NCBI GenBank assembly: GCA_016720065.1
Contig: JADJXY010000002.1
Coordinates: forward strand, 1,253,001 to 1,317,000
Direction: 5' to 3'
Length of the DNA stretch: 64,000 bases
From: Betaproteobacteria bacterium
Lineage (GTDB): Bacteria > Pseudomonadota > Gammaproteobacteria > Burkholderiales > Rhodocyclaceae
The notes beneath the pieces are model-generated. The model was not told the origin of the DNA. It was given only the letters and a program-made list of their open reading frames with translations, and did not search any database. The first letter of the stretch is position 1. Each line of letters opens with the position of its first letter. A program made the position numbers and the translations under genes. Positions 37,751-47,254 of this stretch are shown in pieces.

Positions 37751-39190
37751 CGTAGTGTCCCACACCGTGCCGTTGTCGAATTCGACACGCTCGACCTTGT
37801 AGCCGCTGGCAGCGAAGTAGTTCGCCACCGTCAGCTTGTCCGTCGTGCCGTTGATCGTGATCACCAGGTCATTGGTCACGCTGCTGCCGCTGATGCTTCG
37901 GCTCAGGGTCACTTCCGAAGGAAGCTTGCCGATCACCTTGATGGTGTCGAGGTTGCCCGCCGTGGTGTCGTAGTCGTTGATAACGTCCTGGCCCGCACCC
38001 GCGCAGAACAGGTAGGTGTCGTTGCCGGTGTTGTTACCAGCGCCCGGCCCATAGACGGTGGTGGCGGCCGCGTTGCGCAGGTCGATCACGTCGTTGCCCG
38101 CCGTGCCGTACAGGGCGCCAGCCGCCGTCGGCAGGATCTGCGCCGCGTCCAATACCGTAGTGTCCCACACCGTGCCGTTGTCGAATTCGACACGCTCGAC
38201 CTTGTAGCCGCTGGCAGCGAAGTAGTTCGCCACCGTCAGCTTGTCCGTCGTGCCGTTGATCGTGATCACCAGGTCATTGGTCACGCTGCTGCCGCTGATG
38301 CTTCGGCTCAGGGTCACTTCCGAAGGAAGCTTGCCGATCACCTTGATGGTGTCGAGGTTGCCCGCCGTGGTGTCGTAGTCGTTGATAACGTCCTGGCCCG
38401 CACCCGCGCAGAACAGGTAGGTGTCGTTGCCGGTGTTGTTACCAGCGCCCGGCCCATAGACGGTGGTGGCGGCCGCGTTGCGCAGGTCGATCACGTCGTT
38501 GCCCGCCGTGCCGTACAGGGCGCCAGCCGCCGTCGGCAGGATCTGCGCCGCGTCCAATACCGTAGTGTCCCACACCGTGCCGTTGTCGAATTCGACACGC
38601 TCGACCTTGTAGCCGCTGGCAGCGAAGTAGTTCGCCACCGTCAGCTTGTCCGTCGTGCCGTTGATCGTGATCACCAGGTCATTGGTCACGCTGCTGCCGC
38701 TGATGCTTCGGCTCAGGGTCACTTCCGAAGGAAGCTTGCCGATCACCTTGATGGTGTCGAGGTTGCCCGCCGTGGTGTCGTAGTCGTTGATAACGTCCTG
38801 GCCCGCACCCGCGCAGAACAGGTAGGTGTCGTTGCCGGTGTTGTTACCAGCGCCCGGCCCATAGACGGTGGTGGCGGCCGCGTTGCGCAGGTCGATCACG
38901 TCGTTGCCCGCCGTGCCGTACAGGGCGCCAGCCGCCGTCGGCAGGATCTGCGCCGCGTCCAATACCGTAGTGTCCCACACCGTGCCGTTGTCGAATTCGA
39001 CACGCTCGACCTTGTAGCCGCTGGCAGCGAAGTAGTTCGCCACCGTCAGCTTGTCCGTCGTGCCGTTGATCGTGATCACCAGGTCATTGGTCACGCTGCT
39101 GCCGCTGATGCTTCGGCTCAGGGTCACTTCCGAAGGAAGCTTGCCGATCACCTTGATGGTGTCGAGGTTGCCCGCCGTGGTGTCGTAGTC
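37751..39190 (-). repeat. 405-bp tandem repeats inside the RTX gene (3.6 copies)
   Basis: Identical-looking units start at 37751, 38156, 38561 and 38966, exactly 405 bases (135 codons) apart; the fourth is cut at 39190. Each unit encodes GALYGTAGNDVIDLRNAAAT, then NDTYLFCAGAGQDVINDYD and DKLTVANYFAASGYKVERVE, so one RTX strand plus one HCBP-type segment. The near-perfect identity shows recent expansion. Confidence 0.95.
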
Positions 39191-42100
39191 AATAACAGTG
39201 TCACTTCCCGACCCGACGCTGAAAATGTAAGCATCGTCACCAAGCCCAGAGTAGCCGCTGTAACCATAGAGCACATCATTTCCAGCGCCGCCGTCGATGA
39301 CATCATTGCCTGCCGTGCCGTACAGATCATCGGCGCCATCAGTACCAGCGACAACAGCCCGTGCCTGGACATCATCGGCAATCCACGTCGTGCCATTGGC
39401 GAACGTAATCTGTTCAATCCTTGTGGCAGCAGAGTCATACCAATTCTGAATTGTGATGCGATCGGATGTTCCGCTGATCGCCAGGGTCAGATCTCGCCCC
39501 TGAGAAATAACTTTGATGTCATCAGGCAGGTTGTCGGGGCCAAACCGGATAGTATCGATGTTGCCCGCCTGCCAGTCGTAGTCGTAGACCTTATCTTGGC
39601 CATCGCCGCGCTGGAAGATATACACATCGTTGCCAGCCCCTCCGCTAAGAACGTCGTTTCCGACGCCCCCCGCTAGCACATCCGCACCGGCACCACCGTA
39701 GATTTCGTCATTTCCTTGAAGACCATTGCTTACGTCTGCACCATCGGTGCCGAAAATGTAATCGTATTGATCCGTCGGTGTGGCTGACAGGTTGACGAGT
39801 GCGGCAGAATCCCACACGGTCCCATCTGAAAACTCGACTTTTTCGATGCGGCTCGCCGAACCAGAGAACCAGCCCGACACCACGAGCTTGTCCGATGTTC
39901 CCTGGATACTGAACGTAAGATTGTTCCAGGCGTCACGAGTCACCCTGACATCGCCGGGTAACACATCTGCATCGAAACACACCTTGTCTTCCGTCCCGTC
40001 AGTCTCGTAGATCGTATCCTGCCCCCCACCGCGACCAAAGAGGTAGATATCACTTCCGCTGCCACCGTAGAGGGAATCGTTTCCGCCACCACCGCTGAGT
40101 GTATCGTTTCCGGTACCGCCCTCGATTCGGTCGTTTCCATCGCCTCCGAAAAGCACGTCGTCACCAGCGTCGCCGTAAATCTGGTCATCACCGCCGCCGC
40201 CAGAGATAGTGTCCACTGTGCTGGTACCAACGAGGTAATCCGCCCCTTCCGTCGGTGTCGAAGCCTTCGCGTTCAAGTCGTCCAACGTCCATACCGTCCC
40301 ATTGAAGAACTCGACTCTTTCTATCTGTCCGTTGGTTGTAACAAACCAATCTCTCAGGGTAATGCGGTCGGAAGTACCCTGAATCTCGAGATAGAGATTC
40401 CGCTCGTCTCGCTTGACCGAGACTTCGCTAGGCGCAATATCGTCGACATACCGAATGGTGTCCGTGTTCCCAGCCGTGCTGTCGTTGTCGAACACCGTGT
40501 CCTGTCCGTGGCCACGGCCAAACAGATAGGTGTCGTTCCCCGCACCGCCTTCCAGATTATCATTACCTCCATCCCCGCTGATGACATCGTCACCCGAATT
40601 GGCATAGATGATATCGTTCCCGCCGAGGCCGCTAATCGAGTCCGACGCCACGCCACCATAAAATACGTCGGCAAATTCTGTAGCCGGTCTTGCAGTAATT
40701 CGCGATTCGAGATCCGCTGGATTCCAAATGGTACCATCCGTAAACTCCACGCGCTCTATTCTCCGGTCTGCGGCGTTCCCGAACCAGTCCCATATAGCAA
40801 TTCTGTCTTGCGTACCATCTATATTCAAATATAGGCTGTTTGCATCTCGAGTTATTACTACCTCAGAGGGAGAGATATCGCCAAGGAATCGAATTACATC
40901 AGTATTTCCAAGTGTCCAGTCGAATTCATAAACATTGTCTTGTCCGAATCCACGCTCAAACAGGTAAATGTCATTGCCTGTGCCGCCATAAATGGCGTCA
41001 TTTCCAATTCCACCATTCAAAACATCGTCACCATCGAATCCTTCTAACCAGTCGTTTCCGCCTAACCCCTCCAAAATGTCGTTCTTGGATGTGCCGTTAA
41101 GTTTGTCATTTCCGCCAGTGGCTACAAGCCCCGACCATAAGCTATCGATAATAGTAGTAACGTCTGACCCAACCCCCTCGAAGGATTGACGGAATTCAGA
41201 AGTATTTAATTTATCGAGAAACCCAAGCCCCCTTAGAACCCGCGCAGTCTCGGAAAGCTCTTCTTTACCAGATATTCTATCTTGGGAGATTAAATTATTC
41301 AGATACACGGCCACTTCAGATAGGTCGCCAACAAAACTTGCGTTTTCAGCATCCCAGTGATAGCTGATTAGTTCCAGAACTGGCTTAAGCTCCGTTTGAG
41401 CGGTGAGGCTTGTATAGTAAGACTCAAAAATATTCTGGTAGGCCGCAAGGATGTTTCGAGATGCGTCTTGGTACGGATTTGGCGAGTCATGTGCCAACTG
41501 AATAAACGGCTCACCAATAAATGCCTCGACTGCATACAATTTCCGGGCATCGCCAATGAAGGGCCCACGACTATCTGGGGAATAAGCATCCGCGCCAGAC
41601 CACTTGAAAAGTATGCTTTCAAGAAGCGCTTCACGCTGCTGAATGGAGGTTGCCGACGAGAACTGAGACACCAGCGATTTCAATTCGCCGCTCGCGTCGG
41701 AGGCCATCGCTTGATGTAGATCTCGAACTAATCCATAGCCTGACAGATAGGGTAGCACCGAGACGTCATCCGGGACTGCGACAGTCTCGGTAGCTATCGA
41801 ATACGTACGATCAACCTTGAACCATACGTCTTCGGCGTTTGCGGTGGTGCCATCCGCTCGAGTGTAGCTGCCAAGCTGCCGGTGATCGTTGCCGTTTTGA
41901 TCGAGATTACTGCTATTCAAGTACGACGTTGTAATCGACTGCACGCCAACAGCACTCAGGTCGAGCAACTCATCTGGGGCGCTGATACCGTTGCCGTCAA
42001 CGTCCTTCCAAACACGCAAACTGGTGAATGAGCTATCGGCGGCATCAACTTTACCGTCACGATTCGAATCGAGTTCCGACAGCGCCGCAAAGCCATTTGC

Positions 42101-42536
42101 GGCTAATGATCCGTTGGTCAGTTTCGTGCGACTGCCAAACAACTCGCTGCCATCATTGATGAAGCCATCTCCATCCCGATCCCAAACGAGCAGGCCATCA
42201 TCTTTGCCGACCCAGCCCGTTTGTTCAGCAAACCCATCGCCTTCGTGATCGAAGTGCGCGCCGTCTCTCACGCCTGTCGTTTCCACTCCATCGCGATCCA
42301 GATCAAGAATGATCGGTGACATTAAGTACTTGGCATTTTGATAGCTGTCTATTGCCGGTTGCAATTCCCCATCCCACTTACGCGCCTCTAAGAAACCCCG
42401 AAACAGGTCTTGGTTAATACCGTCTCCAGTTGCCAAATCAAGCGCAAAGTAACCGGTAACCCTACGGCGTTCTTCCGTTCGCGCGCGCGATGACGAGAAT
42501 TGCTCCCTGGACAAATCACCGACGGGAGCAAGAGCG

Positions 42537-42840
42537 ATGGCAAGACGAAAGCAGGGCAAAGGGTCACGGCGCCCCCCACACGAGTGGGGGAACCTTGTTG
42601 GCGAAATTCGACGACAGCGGCCTGGGCGTTGCCGCCTTCTGCCGACGGGAAGCGATCAGTGCGGCGAGCCTGTACCGCTGGCGCCGCCTGCTCGGCGAGG
42701 GTGGCGAAGTCGTCGGCCGGGAGACGGCGCCGACATTCGTCGATCTCGGTACGCTGAATTCGGTGGCGACACCCCGGCCACGGATCGATCTCAAGCTCGA
42801 CCTCGGCGACGGCCTGATCCTGCATCTGGTACGCCACTGA
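42537..42840 (+). pseudogene. tnpA: IS66 accessory protein TnpA, probably frameshifted
   Basis: The expected family start MARRKQGK is at 42537, but the helix-turn-helix part, LLAKFDDSGLGVAAFCRREA and ISAASLYRWRRLLGEGG, lies in the next frame; one extra base near 42585-42602 would account for this. The HTH frame itself is open from 42490 and could be translated from an earlier start as 116 residues. TnpA is a small DNA-binding accessory factor of IS66 elements. Its stop overlaps the tnpB ATG (TGATG). Confidence 0.65.
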
Positions 42841-43211
42841 TGTTCTTCCCCGAAGGCCAAGTCCGGGTACATGTCTATGGCTGCCCGGTCGACATGCGCA
42901 AATCCTACGATGGTCTCTACGCCCTGACGCGCCAGGAACTCGGCCAGGACCCCCTGAATGGCCGGCTGTTCGTCTTCATCAACCGCCGCGCGACCCAGAT
43001 GAAGGTGCTCTACTGGGACCGCACCGGCTTCTGCGTGTGGGCGAAGCGGCTCGAACAAGGACGATTCCTCTCCGACTGGCGCCGCGTTACCACCCGGGAA
43101 ATGGACTGGACCGGACTCAAGCTCCTGCTCGAAGGCATCGAGGCGAAAGTCGTCAAGAAGCGCTACCGGCGGCCTTCTGGCGCCGATGCCTGCGGTATAA
43201 TCAGGGGATGA
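42840..43211 (+). CDS. tnpB: IS66 accessory protein TnpB
   Basis: A 123-residue protein of the IS66 Orf2 (TnpB-like) family, with the hallmark VHVYGCPVDMRKSYDGLYAL and RLFVFINRRATQMKVLYWDR, then GFCVWAKRLEQGRF. It is required together with TnpA for transposition of IS66 elements; its exact activity is unknown. Start and stop overlap tnpA and tnpC respectively. The gene is intact. Confidence 0.93.
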   Translation: MFFPEGQVRVHVYGCPVDMRKSYDGLYALTRQELGQDPLNGRLFVFINRRATQMKVLYWDRTGFCVWAKRLEQGRFLSDWRRVTTREMDWTGLKLLLEGIEAKVVKKRYRRPSGADACGIIRG

Positions 43212-44797
43212 GTTCGACGCCCACAAGCCGTGTGCCCAGCCTCGCCGAGGCCGCCACCTTCAGCCCGCACCAGGTCGTCGATCTGGTTGGTTCGCTGAGC
43301 CGGGAAGTCGACACCCTCAAGCATCAACTCGATTGGTTCAAGCGCCAGGTCTTCGGCCAGAAGAGCGAACGCCGCCTCATCGACGGGGCCCACGGCCAGA
43401 TGAGTCTGGGCGAGGCCCTCGACGCGGCGCCGACGCCTTCGCCCCCGCCGCCCGAGCGCCCCGTCGCCGCCCATACCCGGCGAATGGCGGCGAAGAAACC
43501 CGACACCGGCGACGACAGCGTGCCCTTCTTCGACGAGACCAGGGTGCCGGTCGAAGTCATCGAACTGGCCGCGCCGGAAGCCGCGGGACTCGCTCCGGAA
43601 GACTTCGAGGTCATCGGCCACAAGGAGAGCTTCCGGCTCGCCCAGCGTCCGGGCAGCTATGTGGTGCTCAAGTACCGGCGGCCGGTCATCAAGCTCAAGG
43701 CGAGCCAGGCCATCGTCTGCCCGGGCGCGCCGGCCGGCGTCCTCGACGGCAGCCGCGCCGATGTGAGTTTCCTCGCCGGCCTCCTGCTCGACAAGTTCGC
43801 CTATCACCTGCCGTTCTACCGCCAGCACCAGCGTCTTGGCGACGCCGGCATCACCGTCAGCCGGCCGTGGCTGACCCAGATCGGGCAGCAGGCCATCGCG
43901 CTGCTCGAACCGATCTACGATGCGCAATTCGCCTCGATCCGCGCCTCCCGTGTCAAGGCCATGGACGAGACGCCGATCAAGGCCGGCCGCGCCGGACCCG
44001 GCAAGCTCAAGCCCGCGTACTTCTGGCCGGTCTATGGCCAGCTCGACGAAGTGTGCTTCCCGTTCTATGAGAGTCGCCGCATCGAGCACGTCGAAGAGGC
44101 GCTCGGCCTGACGCCGGTCGAGCGCGGCGTCCTGCTCAGCGACGGCTATACCGCGTACGCGCACTACACCAACAAGACCGGGCTCACCCACGCCCAATGC
44201 TGGGCCCACACCCGGCGCAAGCTGTTCGAGGCGCAGGGCGCCGAACCGGAAGCGGCGGCGCGCGGACTGGACTTCATCAGCGGCCTCTACGCGGTGGAAG
44301 CCCACATCCGAGACCAGAAGCTCAATGCGGCGAAGAAGCTCGACTATCGCCTGATGCACGCCAAGCCGATTGTCGACCAGTTCTTCGCCTGGGTGAACCA
44401 GCAGTTCGAGGCCCAGGGCCTGTTGCCGAGCAACCCGCTGACCAAGGCCCTGGCCTATGCCCGGGAGCGACGATTCGGGCTGGAGGTCTATCTGACCGAC
44501 CCGGACGTGCCGATCGACACCAACCACCTGGAGCGCGCCCTACGGGCCATTCCGATGGGTCGGAAAAATTGGATGTTCTGTTGGACCGAGCTCGGGGCCA
44601 GACACGTCGGCATCATGCAAAGTCTGATCGTGACCTGCCGCCTGCACCAGATCGATCCCTACGACTATCTGGTCGATGTGCTCCAGCGTGTCGGCCAGCA
44701 TCCGGCCAGTCAGGTCCACGAACTCACGCCACGGCTGTGGAAGCAGCGCTTCGCCGAAAATCCCCTCCGTTCCCCTTTGCATAGCCTTCAGGCGTAG
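43208..44797 (+). CDS. tnpC: IS66 family transposase TnpC
   Basis: A 529-residue DDE transposase. An N-terminal coiled coil (LVGSLSREVDTLKHQLDWFK) and QVFGQKSERR precede the IS66 zinc-finger region and the catalytic core. The first Asp is in AMDETPIKAG at about residue 252, the second in GVLLSDGYTAY, and the Glu in DTNHLERALRAIPMGRKNW. All appear intact, so the element may be active. The ATG overlaps the tnpB stop (ATGA). Confidence 0.95.
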   Translation: MSSTPTSRVPSLAEAATFSPHQVVDLVGSLSREVDTLKHQLDWFKRQVFGQKSERRLIDGAHGQMSLGEALDAAPTPSPPPPERPVAAHTRRMAAKKPDTGDDSVPFFDETRVPVEVIELAAPEAAGLAPEDFEVIGHKESFRLAQRPGSYVVLKYRRPVIKLKASQAIVCPGAPAGVLDGSRADVSFLAGLLLDKFAYHLPFYRQHQRLGDAGITVSRPWLTQIGQQAIALLEPIYDAQFASIRASRVKAMDETPIKAGRAGPGKLKPAYFWPVYGQLDEVCFPFYESRRIEHVEEALGLTPVERGVLLSDGYTAYAHYTNKTGLTHAQCWAHTRRKLFEAQGAEPEAAARGLDFISGLYAVEAHIRDQKLNAAKKLDYRLMHAKPIVDQFFAWVNQQFEAQGLLPSNPLTKALAYARERRFGLEVYLTDPDVPIDTNHLERALRAIPMGRKNWMFCWTELGARHVGIMQSLIVTCRLHQIDPYDYLVDVLQRVGQHPASQVHELTPRLWKQRFAENPLRSPLHSLQA

Positions 44798-44825
44798 GAA
44801 AGAACGCCCGGTAGTTACCGGTTAC

Positions 44826-45586
44826 AGCGCAAACGACCAGCCATAGAATAGGCTCCCAACGATGGAAGCGCTCGCTTTAGCCAGCGCCGCAATCGAAGGG
44901 CTGTTTGTTGCATCGAAGACTCTGTCACCAAATGTGCTTGCAACTTTGTCAAATTGAAGCCCCAATGCACCAACGACGTCAGCATATGTCTCCAGGTTAT
45001 CGAGCCGCAGCAACCAGCTCCGCGCCTTGTCCGCATTCTCGGGAGATGTGATCGCGGTATTGATGCTCATTGAGACGTACGTCCCGACCGACAAGGAGGC
45101 CTCAGCCACAGGGTCGCCGGCCGCGTTGAGTACTTGCTGCCAATATGCCTGCCTTGCAGCGCTATCCACAATGATTTCGAAGGGCGTATTCAGCGTCCAC
45201 GCATCGGCACTAAGATGATGATTTTGGAACACATCGCTGTGAAAACTCCATGCTTCGTCTGCGGTAATATCCCGAGACACCGTATCAGTGGTCGAATTAT
45301 CCAATTGCTGTTGCAGCGCCCTCAGGTATCCATTGGCCATGTCACCCCGGATAGAGTTCACCTCAGCCTCGGAAAGGGTATGTCCCTGCGCTTGTGCCGT
45401 GTTTTCCATGAACTCCAAAGCAATCAACCCCGCCGGGGAATCGCCCCTCGCCACACCGTTTGCCAATCGGGCGTACTGATAGCCTTGAGCGGCGAGGTAG
45501 TCATACATGCCGGACACCCGTCCCTGATCCAACAGGCTACGCGCGTAATCCAAATTATTCTGGGTCAACACATTCGGGGTGGCCAT
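44826..45586 (-). pseudogene. Giant RTX protein, 5' part cut off by the IS66 element
   Basis: The first about 253 residues of the RTX protein, starting MATPNVLTQNNLDYARSLLD with an AGAGGAGAT ribosome site upstream. It is not a signal-peptide sequence, as expected for type I substrates, which are recognised at the C-terminus. The region reads like the globular N-terminus of FrpC-like RTX proteins and ends ASIVGSLFYGWSFAL, where a stop inside the IS end truncates it. The split protein would lack both RTX repeats and secretion signal. Transcription enters from the 297-residue gene 36 bases upstream. Confidence 0.85.
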
Positions 45587-45622
45587 TGCGGCATCTCCTC
45601 TGAGCGGATCGGACTTTCTTGG

Positions 45623-46516
45623 TTATGAGGCAGGAATCTGGAAGGAAAGTAAGAGTGATTTCACTTGAGCTTCAATTTGCCGCCACTGTGGCAACCAGTT
45701 GGCCGTGTATGTAACGACCACATCAGATTTAAGTTCGTGGAGTTCAAAACTGTGCCGGCACAGGTGAACTGCGCGAGGATCCGGCAAGGCGCCGTGGCCA
45801 CATTCGATTAGGGAGTTGACCCGATGATCTCTGTCACCTTCCCAGTAAAGCGCTTTGTTCCATATCCTCGACTTTTCTGCGCCAGGCCCAATTGGAATTG
45901 CTGGATTCAGACCTGATTGAACATCCGGCATGATGACTTCATAGTGGATGCCTTTCGGAATGCCATATCGCTCTGGATGATTTAGATAGCCGTTAAGTAT
46001 TCGTGCAAGCCCGTTATCCACCTGTGGCGTGGCCGCTAATTTCTGTGTATCGGCACTAGAAGATGGTTTGAAATTTCGCGCTACCAAGGCCACACGGAAC
46101 CAGTCGTGAGCGCCGGGCTCGCGCAAACTCGCCAGATAGCTTTTTTCATTGTCCGGCAATCGCGGCTTGAACTCCGGCCATTGCACATAGACGGCGAAGT
46201 TGCTGATCTGGCTGTCGAACGTACGCACCGGCTGCTCCTGGCCAGGTGTCCATACGCTCTCACCGTCGTATTCCACAGGGAAGAATAAATAGTGCTCAGG
46301 GATATTCAGGCGAACCCCGTGAATACTTCCAGTCCTAGATGGAACTTCTTGTGTGTAAGGACCAACCGGTACCTTGTGTCGGGACTCAAGCCGTGCAGCC
46401 AGTAAATTCCAACCAGCGGAAATTACGGCCAAAAGTCCTGCAAGCACGAGGGTGAGCAAGCCTACCATTAAGAGCCCACGCCTGCGCTTTACATATGATT
46501 TTGGAATTGCTTTCAT
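45623..46516 (-). CDS. Hypothetical membrane-anchored protein upstream of the RTX gene
   Basis: A 297-residue protein I cannot assign. A basic N-terminus (MKAIPKSYVKRRRG) precedes one membrane helix (LLMVGLLTLVLAGLLAVISA), so the remaining about 255 residues should be periplasmic. The soluble part is rich in aromatic residues, with GVRLNIPEHYLFFPVEYDGE and two cysteines in LIECGHGALPDPRAVHLCRH that may form a disulfide. The end VTYTANWLPQWRQIEAQVKS resembles domains that accompany secreted effectors. Position directly before the RTX gene suggests a link such as immunity or surface retention, but this is inference only. GC content is below the window average. Confidence 0.7.
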   Translation of the reverse strand: MKAIPKSYVKRRRGLLMVGLLTLVLAGLLAVISAGWNLLAARLESRHKVPVGPYTQEVPSRTGSIHGVRLNIPEHYLFFPVEYDGESVWTPGQEQPVRTFDSQISNFAVYVQWPEFKPRLPDNEKSYLASLREPGAHDWFRVALVARNFKPSSSADTQKLAATPQVDNGLARILNGYLNHPERYGIPKGIHYEVIMPDVQSGLNPAIPIGPGAEKSRIWNKALYWEGDRDHRVNSLIECGHGALPDPRAVHLCRHSFELHELKSDVVVTYTANWLPQWRQIEAQVKSLLLSFQIPAS

Positions 46517-46559
46517 CTCGTTGACCTCAATAAACCGTGGACATGGATCGGCAGTAGTG

Positions 46560-46583
46560 AACCCGGCCCCTGAGCCGGGGTTT
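46560..46583. terminator. Terminator-like palindrome
   Basis: AACCCGGC, a CCCTGA loop and GCCGGGGTTT form a strong, nearly symmetrical hairpin. It lies between the RTX operon start and the RTX fragment, and could stop transcription from either side. Confidence 0.5.
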
Positions 46584-46596
46584 CAGAGCTTAGCCG

Positions 46597-46800
46597 TCAT
46601 AATTGCTTGAGTCCCACCATGTTCATCCGCACATTTTCATCCCAGTCAGCCCGCTTGCGCTTGAAGCGCGGGCTGCACTTGTCCGGGAAGCGGATGAGGC
46701 TGCCAAACAACTCGCTGCCACCATTGATGAAGCCTTCTCCATCCCTACCCCAAACGAGAATCCATGCGCGACCAGATGAGCAAAACGCTCGCTTTAGCAA
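46597..46800 (-). pseudogene. Fragment of a second RTX gene
   Basis: The frame contains WILVWGRDGEGFINGGSELF followed by GSLIRFPDKC, a clear match to LVWDRDGDGFINDGSELFGS of the RTX gene at about 42.2 kb. Upstream bases GCTAAAGCGAGCG match the RTX N-terminal codons for AKAS, so two distant parts of the gene are fused by a deletion. The rest is unrelated or decayed. It marks a former second RTX copy or an internal deletion derivative. Confidence 0.7.
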
Positions 46801-47130
46801 CTTGCCTGTCCCATATCCAGCCCATTAATTAAGGACATATGATTAATGCCGTCGACATCCGTCGCCTGCCAAATATTGTTCTAGACACGTTCCGATTGGC
46901 AAGAAAAGTTGCGGCATCCTAGTCGATCTGCTATTCCACGACAATATATGCCAAAAGGCGTATGTCCTGCGGGAATGTGGATACCCTCCTATGAGCGCCT
47001 GGGTTTACAGGCAAGCTCATGCTGCGAATGTGGTCAGTACGCCCGATGCCGTGGCGTCGCTCCAGGAGACACAGGAGACACTCCGCAAGCGGCGCGCCTC
47101 TGGTCCAAAGGGGTCAGAGATATCCGCTTG
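46801..47130. other. Intergenic, no confident gene
   Basis: No recognisable gene. A 47-codon frame at 46991-47134 (MSAWVYRQAHAANVVSTPDA, then helical KRRASGPKG) is possible but unsupported. The stretch lies between the RTX fragment and an IS66 end, so it is probably a patchwork of fragments. Confidence 0.4.
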
Positions 47131-47254
47131 GTAATCGATAACCGCAGGCCCGTTCTTCCCTTTGTCAGGGCGATGAGGAGAATGGGTTCCGAGAGCAATC
47201 ACCTCTGGGAGCAAGAGTGATGTCGGCAAAATTACGGAGCGAGAGTGCACGGTG
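47131..47254 (+). mobile_element. Truncated left end of another IS66-family element
   Basis: GTAATCGATAACCGCAGG at 47131 resembles the left terminal repeat of the complete IS66 (GTAACCGGTAACCCTACGG). The following CGTTCTTCC, GGCGATGAGGAGAAT and GGGAGCAAGAGTGATG match the complete element's leader up to its tnpA start, with many substitutions. After about 12 codons (MSAKLRSESARW) the sequence changes abruptly into alpha-2-macroglobulin copy 2. It is thus a 124-bp remnant of a different IS66 member at the duplication boundary. Confidence 0.8.

Larger units (their letters stand above)
34996..42448 (-). pseudogene. Giant RTX calcium-binding protein, 3' part (IS-interrupted, one frameshift)
   Basis: This is the larger part of a secreted RTX protein. 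Just after the IS junction it reads LDLATGDGINQDLFRGF, then SPIILDLDRDGVETTG and LVWDRDGDGFINDGSELFGS, the EF-hand-like head of FrpC-type proteins. A roughly 250-residue helical linker follows, then many RTX nonapeptides (GGAGNDTL type) interleaved with HCBP-related segments of the form RIEQITFANGTTW. The C-terminus ends ALAPVIAANWQ. The frame is continuous from the IS to about 36930, where seven Cs replace the six of a sister repeat and shift the frame; it continues from there to 34996. Joined with the 5' part and corrected, the protein would have 2734 residues. It may act as adhesin, toxin or surface layer; no toxin domain is recognised. Confidence 0.85.
42449..44825 (+). mobile_element. IS66-family insertion sequence with 8-bp target duplication
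   Basis: The element is 2377 bp. Its left end GTAACCGGTAACCCTACGG and the reverse complement of its right end, GTAACCGGTAACTACCGGG, form imperfect terminal inverted repeats that continue into GCGTTCTT. Direct repeats AGCGCAAA flank it at 42441-42448 and 44826-44833, the 8-bp duplication expected for IS66. It carries tnpA, tnpB and tnpC in the usual overlapping order. It is inserted in the RTX gene in the opposite orientation. Removing the element with one duplication restores GWSFALDLATGDG in frame. Confidence 0.95.
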
